Assembly: GCF_033958435.1 (NCBI RefSeq)
Contig: NC_134152.1
Coordinates: 25,332,001 to 25,396,000, forward strand
Length of the DNA: 64,000 nucleotides
Direction of reading: 5' to 3'
Source of the DNA: Carettochelys insculpta
Taxonomy: Eukaryota > Chordata > Testudines > Carettochelyidae
A program made the translations under genes and the position numbers. Below are positions 22,975-32,480 of this stretch, in pieces (within the stretch, counting starts at the first letter, position 1; the number at the start of each line of letters is the position of its first letter). The notes beneath the pieces are model-generated. The model was given only the letters and a program-made list of their open reading frames with translations. It was not told where the DNA came from and did not search any database.

Positions 22975-23285
22975 ATCCTTTGGAAGGCATCCACCATCTA
23001 TCCAGAGCAGTGACTCAGCCAATGGAGAGGCCAGTGTTTATGAATAGTGGTTAAAGGTGGCAATTTTGCTTTCTCTAACACGTTGGTTTCAGGAGCTTTG
23101 GTTGCCCATATGATATTTAGAATATGGTGAAGGAAGAGGGTCTGGAAGGTGCTTAGACTTCTCTTGTGCATGTCATAAGTTGCCCAAGTCTTGCCATCAT
23201 AGTACAGCTTGCTCAGAATACATGTGTGGCAGACCTGTAGCTTTGTGTTCAGTGTTAGTTTCCTGTCATTCCACATCTTTGGTCA
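22975..23285 (-). pseudogene. LINE reverse transcriptase C-terminal fragment (not CR1)
   Basis: A minus-strand frame of 92 codons (22998-23276) reads in order: WNDRKLTLNTKLQV, ILSKLYYDGKTWATYD, STFQTLFLHHILNIIWATK, and a final PLHWLSHCSG. This order, 'rKLt.nTKl.vy.acvLs.LLYg.etW', 'rrILgi.W' and 'rLrWlgH', is characteristic of the region after the RT palm in many non-LTR retrotransposons such as Jockey/Rex/RTE-like elements. Its wording differs from the CR1 copies here. The clade is uncertain. Confidence 0.65.
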
Positions 23286-23493
23286 GCGATACAAATATGG
23301 AAGGCTGCCTTTCCCATCCAAGAATGAAGTTCAGCATCCTAGAGGCAAGTTATATGAAATAAATTATCACAGCATGATTGGCAAGAAGTTCTCTTAGCAT
23401 CAGGGGCTTAACTTTGCTTTTTTGCTTTTAGATGTACAGTATTTAAGAGTTTTCCAACTGTTCTTATATGGAGAAGTGCACCCTTGACACTAG

Positions 23494-23929
23494 GGCCGTG
23501 TCTACACTAGCCAAAAACTTCGAAATGGCCATGCAAATGGCCATTTCGAAGTTTACTAATGAAGCGCTGAAATACACATTCAGTGCCTCATTAGCATGTG
23601 GGCGGCCGCGGCACTTCGAAATTGACACGGCTCGCCGCTGCACAGCTCGTCCAGATGGGGCTCCTTTTTGAAAGGACCCCGCCTACTTCAAAGTCCCCTT
23701 ATTCCCATCTGCTCACAGGAATAAGGGGACTTCAAAGTAGGCAGGGTCCTTTCGAAAAGGAGCCCCATCTGGACGAGCTGCGCGGCGGCAAGTCACGTCA
23801 ATTTCAAAGTGCCACGGCCGCCTGCATGCTAATGAGGCACTGAATGTGTATTTCAGCGCTTCATTAGTAAACTTCAAAATGGCCATTTGCATGGCCATTT
23901 CGAAGTTTTTGGCTAGTGTAGACATAGCC
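23494..23929. mobile_element. 436-bp foldback miniature transposon with TAG TSD
   Basis: The element is almost entirely one long palindrome. The left arm, from GGCCGTGTCTACACTAGCC to about 23707, is repeated inverted from about 23717 to GGCTAGTGTAGACATAGCC. Only scattered mismatches separate the arms and the loop is about 10 bp (CATCTGCTCA). TAG flanks both ends (23491-23493, 23930-23932). Repeated TTCGAA words lie in both arms. ORFs read through it on both strands in mirror-image form and are not genes. The high arm identity indicates a young insertion or ongoing arm homogenisation. Confidence 0.88.
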
Positions 23930-24055
23930 TAGATGAATAGCATGATAAACTAGGAGAGAGAACAATATCCCAAAGACCATTGGTGGCAAAATAGATAACT
24001 GATGGATAACGCTGTGTATTTCAAAGCTGTCGCATTGCTCACCATCGTCCTGGAT

Positions 24056-24240
24056 GAGAGGTCTGCAACCTATGGCTCTGGAGCCACATCTGACTTTTTA
24101 AAGACTTCTTTGTAGCTTCCAACCATATAACTGCAAAGTTTTTTTTAAAAAAGAAAAAAGCCTGATAATTTTCAATAAATGGTGAACGTCCAAAAACCAA
24201 AAACGAATAACTCATATCTAAATAGCAAACAATACGTGAT
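24056..24240. repeat. Fragment of a hAT-like element
   Basis: GAGGTCTGCAACCTATGGCT, then CTGGAGCCACATCTGAC, resembles the wording at 61748-61790 (GGCAACCTACAGCTCCGGAG). Two copies suggest a dispersed family whose left end starts near the GCAACC block. The right end was not found. Confidence 0.4.
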
Positions 24241-25051
24241 CTCAAAATGTTGGACAACTCCCCCTTTAATATGTGCAGTGTACTGTGGGATATAATACTG
24301 TATGTGTGTTTTGATCATGTGGCTAATAAAGTCTTATTCACATGCATTGCAGCTCTTGAATCATTGAGTTCTGTATCGAGTTTGAAGAAAATGGCTCTTC
24401 TTGCTATTTTGGCTGACGACCTCTGTCCTGGACTGTCAGCTTCATGTCCCCATGGAAGGACTGAATCAGACTGAGAAGGAATTGGGGTCAACTCTCTAGC
24501 AATTGCGAGAAGCCATTTCTGTTGACCGGGGGCGGGGAGGGGGTGTCTGATTTATAAAAGCCATGTAGAGGGGGTTTATTTGTTCTTGACACTTTTCTGG
24601 CAGTTGCCTTAATGCTGTTCGAGTAGTTGATCCACCAGCACAGATGCCACACTGCTGTCCTTTGAGAATGCCATGGGCAAATGACTTGTGAGTACCAAAA
24701 GGGTTCCTCTCTGGATATACAAGGTTGTAAATACCAAAGCTTGTAAACAGAGAGAAATTCCTTGACTTTTTGTACATTTTATTATCTGGAATAAAGATAC
24801 CAATTAACGATCTCTTTTGGACAGCACTGCCTCATCACCCCAAATACTGAAGGACCTGACCATGAGAGGCACAATGGGAAAATGCATGCACAAAATGAAG
24901 GTGAGGGACAGCATAAGACTATACAAAATGAAGGTGAAGGACAGCAAGAGGGAGTAGTCTATTCCCTAAATGTCAGATGAGGCTCGGAAGGGTATGATGT
25001 CAGGGAATGTGGATATCCATCTTCTCACATAAGAATAGACCAGGACATACA
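24241..25051. other. Intergenic DNA with nothing recognised
   Basis: Short ORFs only. I see no repeat boundary or RNA gene. Confidence 0.45.
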
Positions 25052-25762
25052 GGCTACGTCTACACGTGACGCCTACATCGAAGTAGCTTATTTCGATGTA
25101 GCAACATCAAAATAGGCTATTTCGATGAATAACATCTACACGTCCTCCAGGGCTGGCAACGTCGATGTTCAACTTCAACGTTGAGCAGCACCACATCGAA
25201 ATAGGCGCTGCGAGGGAACGTCTACATGCCAAAGTAGCACACATCGAAATAAGGGTGCCAGGCACAGCTGCAGACAGGGTCACAGGGCGGACTCAACAGC
25301 AAGCCGCTCCCTTAAAGGGCCCCTCCCAGACACAGTTGCACTAAACAACACAAGATCCACAGAGCCGACAACTGGTTGCAGACCCTGTGCATGCAGCATG
25401 GATCCCCAGCTGCAGCAGCAGCAGCCAGAAGCCCTGGGCTAAGGGCTGCTGCCCACAGTGACCATAGAGCCCCGCAGGGGCTGGAGAGAGAGCGTCTCTC
25501 AACCCCTCAGCTGATGGCCGCCATGGCGGACCCCACTATTTCGAAGTTGCGGGACGCACAATGACTACACGGTCCCTACTTCGACGTTGAACGTCGAAGT
25601 AGGGCGCTATCCCCATCTCCTGATGAGGATAGCGACTTCGACGTCTCGCTGCCTAACATCGAAGTTAACTTCGAAATAGCACCCAACGCGTGTAGCCGTG
25701 ACGGGCGCTATTTCGAAGTTAGTGCCGCTACTTCGAAGTAGCGTGCACGTGTAGACACAGCT
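25052..25762 (+). mobile_element. 711-bp non-autonomous DNA transposon, copy A, ACA TSD
   Basis: The ends are GGCTACGTCTACACGTG and CACGTGTAGACACAGCT. ACA flanks both sides (25049-25051 and 25763-25765). The element is built of repeated subterminal words such as CTACACGT, ATTTCGATGT and ACTTCGACGTTGAACGTCGA, which could serve as transposase-binding repeats. The centre is G+C-rich and contains a 62-codon frame (25376-25564) that is also open in copy B. No DDE transposase is encoded. It is highly similar to copy B at 28241-28950 in the opposite orientation, and its two ends form the deletion copy at 40383-40674. Confidence 0.88.
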
Positions 25763-26652
25763 ACAGAAGTGAGTGAGATAAACAGCAGCAATTAGCATTT
25801 CCTTGTTCCAGAGAGCAGGATACCCTGTTGTCCTTTACCCTACATCAGCACTAGCAGTAGAAGAGGATAAGGTACAACCATAAGGGAAGTGATGAACAGA
25901 GTTGAAGAATCCCACATCTCTGTTCTTATTAAAGGCACACATTTTTAATGAGGAGTCTATGATGAAGAGACTGTTGTCCATTATGGGAAACCTCTGACAG
26001 CAATGAGCAATGGACTTAATAAGCTACAACTCTGTTACAAGTTGCAACAAAAGCTTCAAAGTAGAGATTGCTTAGGTAGGTGACGATATTGGATCTAATC
26101 CAACACACGTGGGTGTAATGTCAAGCATGTGGAATCTCACATAAATCATTCTAGAAATGGGGCCTGTAAGTGAAAGGTGATGAAAGAATTAAAACAACTT
26201 TAGTTTATTAATGACTCCAGGGAACTTTGGGCCTGTCAAGATTCAACTGAAATCAAAGAACTGCTGGAGACCTCTGTGTTCATTTTTTTTAAATGAGTTC
26301 TAGCCCTTTTCCCTGCAGCTCAAACCTGAAAATGGCAATGGACTGCTTGGAAATCTTGTCCACTAAAGAGCAAAACAACCATGAGGGCGGATGATGAGCC
26401 ACCTAAGGCTAATGCAAAAGTGGAGCCCAACGGGAAGTCTATACGTAGCATACTGGGGCCTTGATGAGCATTCATACACCTATGGACGGCAGCAGATAAA
26501 GACATCAGAGCACTGAAGGGTCTATTGCAATTTGTGGTGGTGGATGAGAGGTGATCTTTGTGGTCAGTTCATCAGCCTTGTAAACCCAGTGTGGTGAGTT
26601 CAATACTTCAGGGGGCTTGTCTAGGGCAGATTAAAAAACACATTATTAAAAA
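25763..26652. other. Intergenic DNA with nothing recognised
   Basis: No supported gene or repeat is seen between transposon copy A and the CR1 end that follows. Confidence 0.45.
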
Positions 26653-26788
26653 ATCTGGAATAAATTGCTTAGGGAGGTTGTAGAATCTCCATCACTGGAG
26701 ATATTTAAGAGCACATTAGAAAGACATCTATTAGGGATGGCCTAGATGGTGCTTGGTCCTGGTGTGGGGGCACAGAACTGGACTCAAT
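26653..26788 (+). repeat. CR1 3' end, left part of a split copy
   Basis: It contains CTGGAATAAATTGCTTAGGG, then GAATCTCCATCACTGGAGAT, and ends at GGACTCAAT. This is the CR1 C-terminus and 3' UTR. The continuation ATGACCTCTTGAGGTCCCT starts at 27256 after an inserted element. Confidence 0.88.
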
Positions 26789-27254
26789 GGCTGTGTCTGC
26801 ACTACCTCCCTACTTCAAAGGGAGGATGGTAAGTTGGGTGTTAGGAGTTTATTAATGAAGTGATGCGGTGCATATGCAGCACTTCATTAAACAAATCCCT
26901 GTCCCCCCCCCATGGCAACTCTAAAGGGTTAAACTTCGAAGTGATGGCTCATGTGTAGCCACAGCTCACCCACCGGTACTTTGAAGTGCCTGAGCAACTT
27001 TGAAGTCCTTTTACGCCTCAAAATTTTGAGAAGTAAGGGACTTTGAAGTACCCCAGGCACTTCGAAGTACCCCAGGCACTTTGAAGTACCGGCGGGTGAG
27101 CCACATCTACATGCGAGCTGGCATTTTGGAGTTGCTGCGGGGGGGAATTTGCTTAATGAAGTGCTGCATATGCACCACGGCATGTCATTAATAAACTCCC
27201 CAAACCCTACCTACCATCCTCCCTTCGAAGTAGGGAGGCACTGTAGACAAGTCC
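26789..27254. mobile_element. 466-bp miniature transposon inside a CR1, AAT TSD
   Basis: The ends are GGCTGTGTCTGCACTACCTC and GAGGCACTGTAGACAAGTCC, extended inwards by a longer inverted repeat (CCCTACTTCAAAGGGAGGAT against its mirror near 27210-27235). The duplicated target AAT (26786-26788, 27255-27257) and the uninterrupted CR1 reading on both sides prove the boundaries. The interior is partly palindromic around 27000-27090, with repeated ACTTTGAAGTACC words. Confidence 0.88.
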
Positions 27255-27303
27255 AATGACCTCTTGAGGTCCCTACCAGTTCTAGTGTTCTATGACTCTA
27301 TGA
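27255..27303 (+). repeat. CR1 3' end, right part of a split copy
   Basis: AATGACCTCTTGAGGTCCCT, CCAGTTCTAGTGTTC and TATGACTCTATGA complete the CR1 3' terminus begun at 26653. Confidence 0.88.
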
Positions 27304-27372
27304 AGGGAGGAGAGAGATCTTCGCTCCCCACAACTGTCTGCATGGTGGCACTCACAAGAAACCCAAATCTTT

Positions 27373-27530
27373 CAGGAGTCCTGTGGCACCTTAAAAACTT
27401 AACATGTTTATTAGGACATAAGTTTCTGTGGGTTGCAGCTTATGCCCTAATAAATCTGTTAGTCTTTAAGGCGCCATAACATTCCTGCTTGGTTTTTGCT
27501 GAAACCGACTAACATGGCTACCCCTGTTTA
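27373..27530. mobile_element. Inverted-dimer Penelope-like terminus
   Basis: The left half is antisense (GGAGTCCTGTGGCACCTTAA, then TTTATTAGGACATAAGTTTC). The right half is sense (GCTTATGCCCTAATAAATCT, then GTTAGTCTTTAAGGCGCCAT, then CGACTAACATGGCTACCCC). The point of inversion is near the GTGGGTTGCAGC block at about 27430. A target duplication is not obvious. Confidence 0.7.
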
Positions 27531-27675
27531 AAAGTCTGGCCATTCATATTCAGATGGTGAGATAGCTCAGTTACTCTAACTCTCCTGCCATCTTTCCCTT
27601 GCCCCTCCCAACCCTTTAGTTATACCATGGGCTACAGATGACCCGATATCCATTTCAGAACATGGTTTGCCACTA

Positions 27676-28049
27676 CAGTAAACCCCTGAGATATGCACAA
27701 CTGAATTGCATGTCTCTTGGGTTAACGCGACTCCCACCCCTGAAAAGGGAGGCTTCCCTACTCCTGTCAGGGGCGGCAAATGAGAGTCAGGCTCTTAGCT
27801 GCTGCCACCGACAGTAGCAGGGAAACTGATAAGGGCCCCAGCTCTGATCAGTTTCCCAGCTCTGCAAACCTAGGGGAGTGGGAAGCCAGGCTGCTGCTGG
27901 GTCCCCAGCTCCCCTCCACTCACTCGAGCCAAAAAACTGACCAGGGCTGGTGCCCTCATCAGTTTCCTGGCTCCCTGGAGTTGCACGGGAAATTTGATTT
28001 ATGCGGGGGTTGCGAGAACACAACTCCCGCATAAATCCAGGGTCTACTG
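27676..28049. mobile_element. Tigger/mariner-like non-autonomous element, TA TSD
   Basis: The ends are CAGTAAACCCCTGAGATATG and CGCATAAATCCAGGGTCTAC plus TG, an inverted repeat beginning CAGTARACCC. TA lies at both outer flanks (27674-27675, 28050-28051). TA duplication and CAGT-type termini are the pattern of Tc1/mariner-pogo (Tigger) elements. Only 374 bp long, it has no transposase. Two mirror-image ORFs of about 80 codons inside it reflect internal symmetry around repeated CTGATCAGTTTCC-like words. Confidence 0.82.
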
Positions 28050-28240
28050 TATGGTCTGAGATGCCACAGACATGTTTAAGATTTTCATTGAGATAACGTT
28101 AGCCAGCTGTGCTTGAAGAGGACAACCTATGAGGATGGAGTGGGGAGCAAGGCAAGTGGAATTATGACTAAGCAGATGTAAAAGAAAGTCCCTGCGGACA
28201 TAAACTGGACTCAGTTAGTTAAACTCAATTACATCTCTGT

Positions 28241-28950
28241 AGCTGTGTCTACACGTGCACGCTACTTCAAAGTAGCGGCACTAACTTCGAAATAGCGCCC
28301 GCCGTGGCTACACGTGTCGGGCGCTATTTCGAAGTTAACTTCGACGTTAGGCGGCGAGACGTTGAAGTCGCTAACCTCATGAGGGGATCGGAATAAAGCC
28401 CTACTTCGACGTTCAACGTCGAAGTAGGGACCGTGAAGACGATCCGCGTCCCGCAACGTCGAAATTGCCGGGTCCTCCATGGCGGCCATCAGCTGAGGGG
28501 TTGAGAGATGCTCTCTCTCCAGCCCCTGCCGGGCTCTATGGTCACCGTGGGCAGCAGCCCTTAGCCCAGGGCTTCTGGCTGCTGCTGCGGCAGCTGGGGA
28601 TCCATGCTGCAGGCACAGGGTCTGCAACCAGTTGTCGGCTCTGTGTATCTTGTGTTGTTTAGTGCAACTGTGTCTGGGAGGGGCCCTTTAAGGGAGCGGC
28701 TTGCTGTTGAGTCCGCCCTGTGACCCTGTCTGCAGCTGTGCCTGGCACCCTTATTTCGATGTGTGCTACTTTGGCGTGTAGATGTACCCTCACAGCGCCT
28801 ATTTCGATGTGGTGCCGCGCAACGTCGAAGTTGAACATCGACGTTGCCAGCCCTGAGGACGTGTAGACGTTATTCATCGAAATAGCCTATTTCGATGTTG
28901 CTACATCGAAATAAGCTATTTCGATGTTGGCTTCACGTGTAGACGTAGCC
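28241..28950 (-). mobile_element. 710-bp non-autonomous DNA transposon, copy B, TGT TSD
   Basis: This is the reverse complement of copy A (25052-25762). The left end is AGCTGTGTCTACACGTGC, the right end CACGTGTAGACGTAGCC, flanked by TGT at 28238-28240 and 28951-28953. It carries a 121-codon frame on the minus strand (28262-28627) that starts at the same methionine as copy A and runs further. The frame is longer because a stop present in copy A (near 25562) is a sense codon here. The protein has no recognisable domain. Confidence 0.88.
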
Positions 28951-30560
28951 TGTGAGGAAGATATGTACTATTTCTTCCCATTTGATGGATGGCTAAATGC
29001 AGCATGTAGAGAGCTCAGTGCTTTGCCCAACATCTCTAACGGATCAGTGGCAAGAGGTCACGAAGTCCAATTCTCAATGGGACTTTTAGGAACAGCAGGA
29101 TGTACCCCAGAATGTATATCCTGTTCATATTCTACTTGCTGCATCAACACATACACACACAGAGTATGGCTTTATGTATTTGTCTTTGCAAACTGATAAA
29201 GCCTAGTTTGCAACATGAGTTCAATTCACTTTACTTCAATGAGATTGACTGGAAGATCTGTCTACTTTTGCCCACATTTTATACATATATAGTGCATTGT
29301 CCACCAAAGATGATGCTTCCCACTCAACACACAGAGAATTTGTCGGGGTACAGATTGCCATATTGGCAGCAGAGCACTAAAAACATTCTGTGCGAACGAC
29401 GATTCCAATTCTGCAAAATGGTCCATGAGGACCACACCAAAGGCGTTGCAGCAGCAAATCTATATTGAACGTCTTGCAGGATCAGGGCCTACATACCCTT
29501 GAACTTTTCAGGGACATTTATGATCTTTGAAACAAAGGTTTCCATCGTGGTGGTATTGTAAAACCAGAGGTATAAATTGAATGCAAGTACAAAATGTAAT
29601 ACTATGTGAGAGATTAACAGTCTCAAAATGAGGGTTCATCGTGTGATGCATTGCAGCACATGTAGTTTGTCAAAATAGGTACTGCTTTTATGAGTTCCTC
29701 TGTAAAGAAAGAAAAGGGCGGATGTATTATAGTTTATTATTCATGTTCATTACTTTTCAGTATCACAAGGAGTCTTCAGCCCATACCCAGGCCCTGTTCC
29801 ACAATGCCTATTAAAAAACAGACCCTGCCCCCAAGACAAGGGGAAGATGATTACCCCCATTTTACAGATGGAGAATTGAGGTAAGGAGGGATTAAAGATG
29901 CAGATCCTCCAACACCTTTAAACTAATTCCTAATTTCAGTGGGATCCAGGAGCCTAAATGGCTTGGGGGATCTGTGCCAAAGTGCCCTGGGACATTCCTG
30001 AATCTGTGGCAGAACCACTATCTTTCCCCTCTAATTTATCTGATGAACAACTCCTGGTCAGTTTTCAGACTCTCTCCTGGATGGAGGAGAAGGCTGGCTT
30101 TTTTCATTAGGCTACAGCTGTAAGCATGTGGTGCTAATGTAACTAGAGGGATGAATTATTACACTGAAGTCCCTTTAAAGCCTATTATAGCCCACAGGAT
30201 CCAGATTCAAAATTTAGATTATTCAGCTGTTTCTTAGGAGAGGCAAAAACAGAGCTTTAATGTTCTGACCTTGTTATGCCCGGGTGAGGTGGGGCAGGGA
30301 AGGGGGAAAAAAGGAGATTTGCTTTAGAAAATGCTCTCTCCCCTCCAGACAATGACATAGCAGAATTCATGTCCCTGAGCCTAGACAGCCAGACTGTACT
30401 AATACTTTTCCATGCTATTAGCATAGATTCCCCTCCCCCCGTCCTTTCCCCAAACCTTTGAGAAACAGACGCCCTCTCCTTGCCCCAGTTGGAGCTGCAG
30501 TACAATGGGAGGGAAGGAGGGGGAGAAAGAAAAAGCCTGTGGTTGAGGTTTTCCTGTGTT
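28951..30560. other. Intergenic DNA upstream of the FAM20C 5' region
   Basis: A MIR-like antisense remnant lies at about 29838-29900 (CCCCCATTTTACAGATGGAG, then AATTGAGGTAAGGAG). A 122-codon ORF at 29100-29468 has no recognisable domain. Nothing else is supported. Confidence 0.45.
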
Positions 30561-31237
30561 ACTATCATTGTAACGTTTATTTAGCCAATCTCCTAACTAT
30601 GACGTCTGGATCCATGGCTTGCTCAGAATATTTAACACACCCACTAAAGGCTGGAGCTGCAGCGCTACTAGTCCAACCAGTCTATAGCAGTCAGGATAGC
30701 TGAAAGGGGTTTTCAATCTGCACCTGCCAAAGATCTCTGTCTGTTTCTCTGTCTCTCCCTCTCTCTCTCTTCTCAAGGCAGATCTGTACCACCCAGCAGA
30801 CATCAAAGACGGCGCCTGCCTTGCTGAGAAGCGCTCCTGTTTTGCACTGGCTGGTTTTCTTCTATCTCGCTCCCGGTTCTGTGCCATATTTAAGCCTCAC
30901 GTTGCGGCTGTGTCATCAGACAGTTTTCCAACCCAAACCCGCCCGGAATCCCAGTTTGGAGGCAGCCCCCCCCCCCCCCACGCCTGGATCCTCGCTGAAT
31001 AGTCATCTCTGCCAACGCCTGGATGCGATGGATGAAGACTCTGGAAGCAGGAGAAGAACTCCATTTCCCAGCCCGTGTTTCTAAACAGTCTGGCGGAGGA
31101 GAGGGAAGTGTGTGTCCCGCGGGCTGCATCGCGGGTCAGTTTCAAAGCATGGGAGGCAGCGTTTGCAGCACGACTGAATACTATGGATGATTCTGGCTCC
31201 GGCTGAAAGCCTTTTATTTTTAAGCGGGTTTTTATGA

Positions 31238-31275
<38 letters not shown>

Positions 31276-31767
31276 CCTCTTTTCCCCTTACCCAATCGGA
31301 GCTTCAGATGTTGACTTCTCTCCATTCATCCCTTGTCTTTCCTGTTGCCCACTAATAAATCATAAAGAAAATGAAATTGGGGACAGATGGGCTCAGCCGC
31401 TGACCCTCGCCTGGCTTTGTTTGCCTCGTGAGCCGTGGAGACGTGGAGCCCGCGCTCCGGTGGGGGTGGGAGTTTTGTTTGGGTTTTTGTTTTTTGTTTT
31501 TTTTTTTAATTGCCAACTCCTGGATGAGACTCGGCCGAGAGGATCGAGGAGCTGTTTATTGTTTTCGGATCCCTCTATGGAGATAACTTTCTACGCTCGC
31601 TGCTTTGATTTGTTCACCAAGAGACAGGAGAGAAGGAAGAAGAAAAAAAAAAGCAGCCACACAGACCGCAGCGAGACTCGAGCTTTTCCCCTGAAAAGGC
31701 TCCTTTAAATATTTAAATTACCCCCTCGCCTCCCCCCCTTTATAATTTATTAGCCGTACCCTTGACC
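30561..31767 (+). promoter_or_regulatory. FAM20C: Probable FAM20C promoter and 5' UTR region
   Basis: Position predicts that the transcription start lies within the 1.2 kb before the FAM20C ATG. The sequence changes here from AT-rich intergenic DNA to a pyrimidine-rich block (CTGTCTCTCCCTCTCTCTCT at 30749-30768), then a poly-C run near 30968 and CpG-bearing G+C-rich stretches from about 31030. An ATT/TTA microsatellite occupies 31237-31273. Several ATGs precede the coding start, so upstream ORFs in the leader are possible. I cannot fix a TATA box or start site from sequence alone. Confidence 0.5.
31237..31273. repeat. (ATT)n microsatellite in the FAM20C 5' region
   Basis: An uninterrupted run of about twelve ATT units lies about 500 bp before the start codon. 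Such runs are usually length-polymorphic. Confidence 0.95.
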
Positions 31768-32480
31768 ATGAAGACGATCTTAGTCCGGAAATTCAGGGTG
31801 CTGATCCTGATGGTGTTTTTGGTCGCCTGCACCATGCACATCATGATCGATTTGCTGCCCAAGCTGGAGAAGCGAGCGGCCAGGCCGGAGGGCCAGGCGG
31901 GCTGCTCCTGCGCTCACCCCCCGAGCGAGGAGGCGCCGGGCTGGGGGAAGCCGCGGGCCAAGAGCGCCTCGGAAGCCGGCTGGCCTAACAAGCACACGCT
32001 GCGCATCCTGCAGGACTTCAGCAGCGACCCCAGCTCCAACCTCAGCTCCCACTCGCTGGAGAAGCTCAGCGGCGCCTCGGAGAAAGCCGAAGCTTTCAAG
32101 AGACTGGAGCAACATGCCCGGAGCCAGGAGGTGGCTCATAAGCCGCTCATGCCGGAGGGGAGCCTGGGCTCGCAGCCCGTGGGGAAGGGCTACTCCAAGC
32201 TGGCGGCGCTTTTCGAGCAGCCCCTCTACCAAATTGCCACCCCGGAGCTGGCCGAGGAGGACGTCTTGTTTAATGTCAACAGCGACATCCGATTTAACCC
32301 GAAAGCGGCCGAGAACCAGGACTGGTGAGTAGGAACCAGGCTGGCGCGCTGCTCCGCCAGGCTGGGGTCCCCAGCGGGCTGTCACTGGACTCCAAGGGGG
32401 GTCATGCCGTCGGCAGGAGGCTCAGCCCCCGCGGCTAGTCAGCGCAGGGCAGGAGAGCAGACTTCTCTCCCCACCACCCA
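31390..32480. promoter_or_regulatory. CpG-rich island over FAM20C exon 1
   Basis: CG dinucleotides are frequent from about 31390 to 32480 and densest in exon 1 (31860-32330). They are rare in nearly all other non-repeat parts of the window. This is the expected signature of an unmethylated vertebrate promoter overlapping a first coding exon. No formal observed/expected value was computed. Confidence 0.7.
31768..32324 (+). CDS. FAM20C: FAM20C exon 1 (secretory-pathway protein kinase, N-terminus)
   Basis: FAM20C is the Golgi casein kinase that phosphorylates S-x-E/pS sites of secreted proteins such as matrix and mineralisation proteins. This exon encodes residues 1-185 plus two bases of Trp186. 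Residues about 9-30 ([20 protein letters not shown] region) form the type II signal-anchor. A Cys pair (CSC, 46-48), the conserved [20 protein letters not shown] block (73-92) with an N-glycosylation sequon at Asn91, a LFEQPLY block (149-155) and [11 protein letters not shown] (163-173) follow. The start at 31768 has A at -3; a longer frame would need a TTG start at 31762. Exon 1 ends at the donor ACTG/GTGAGT. The variable linker is about ten residues shorter than I recall for the human protein. Confidence 0.95.

Noticed and set aside
23494..23929. Possible CRISPR or microRNA hairpin reading of the long palindrome
   Set aside because: There is no repeat-spacer array, and the arms end precisely in transposon-type termini with a target duplication, so a miniature transposon explains it.
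31780..32385. 201-codon antisense ORF opposite FAM20C exon 1
   Set aside because: It is a mirror of a G+C-rich coding exon. It extends past the splice donor, shows no domain, and the sense strand is clearly the conserved one.
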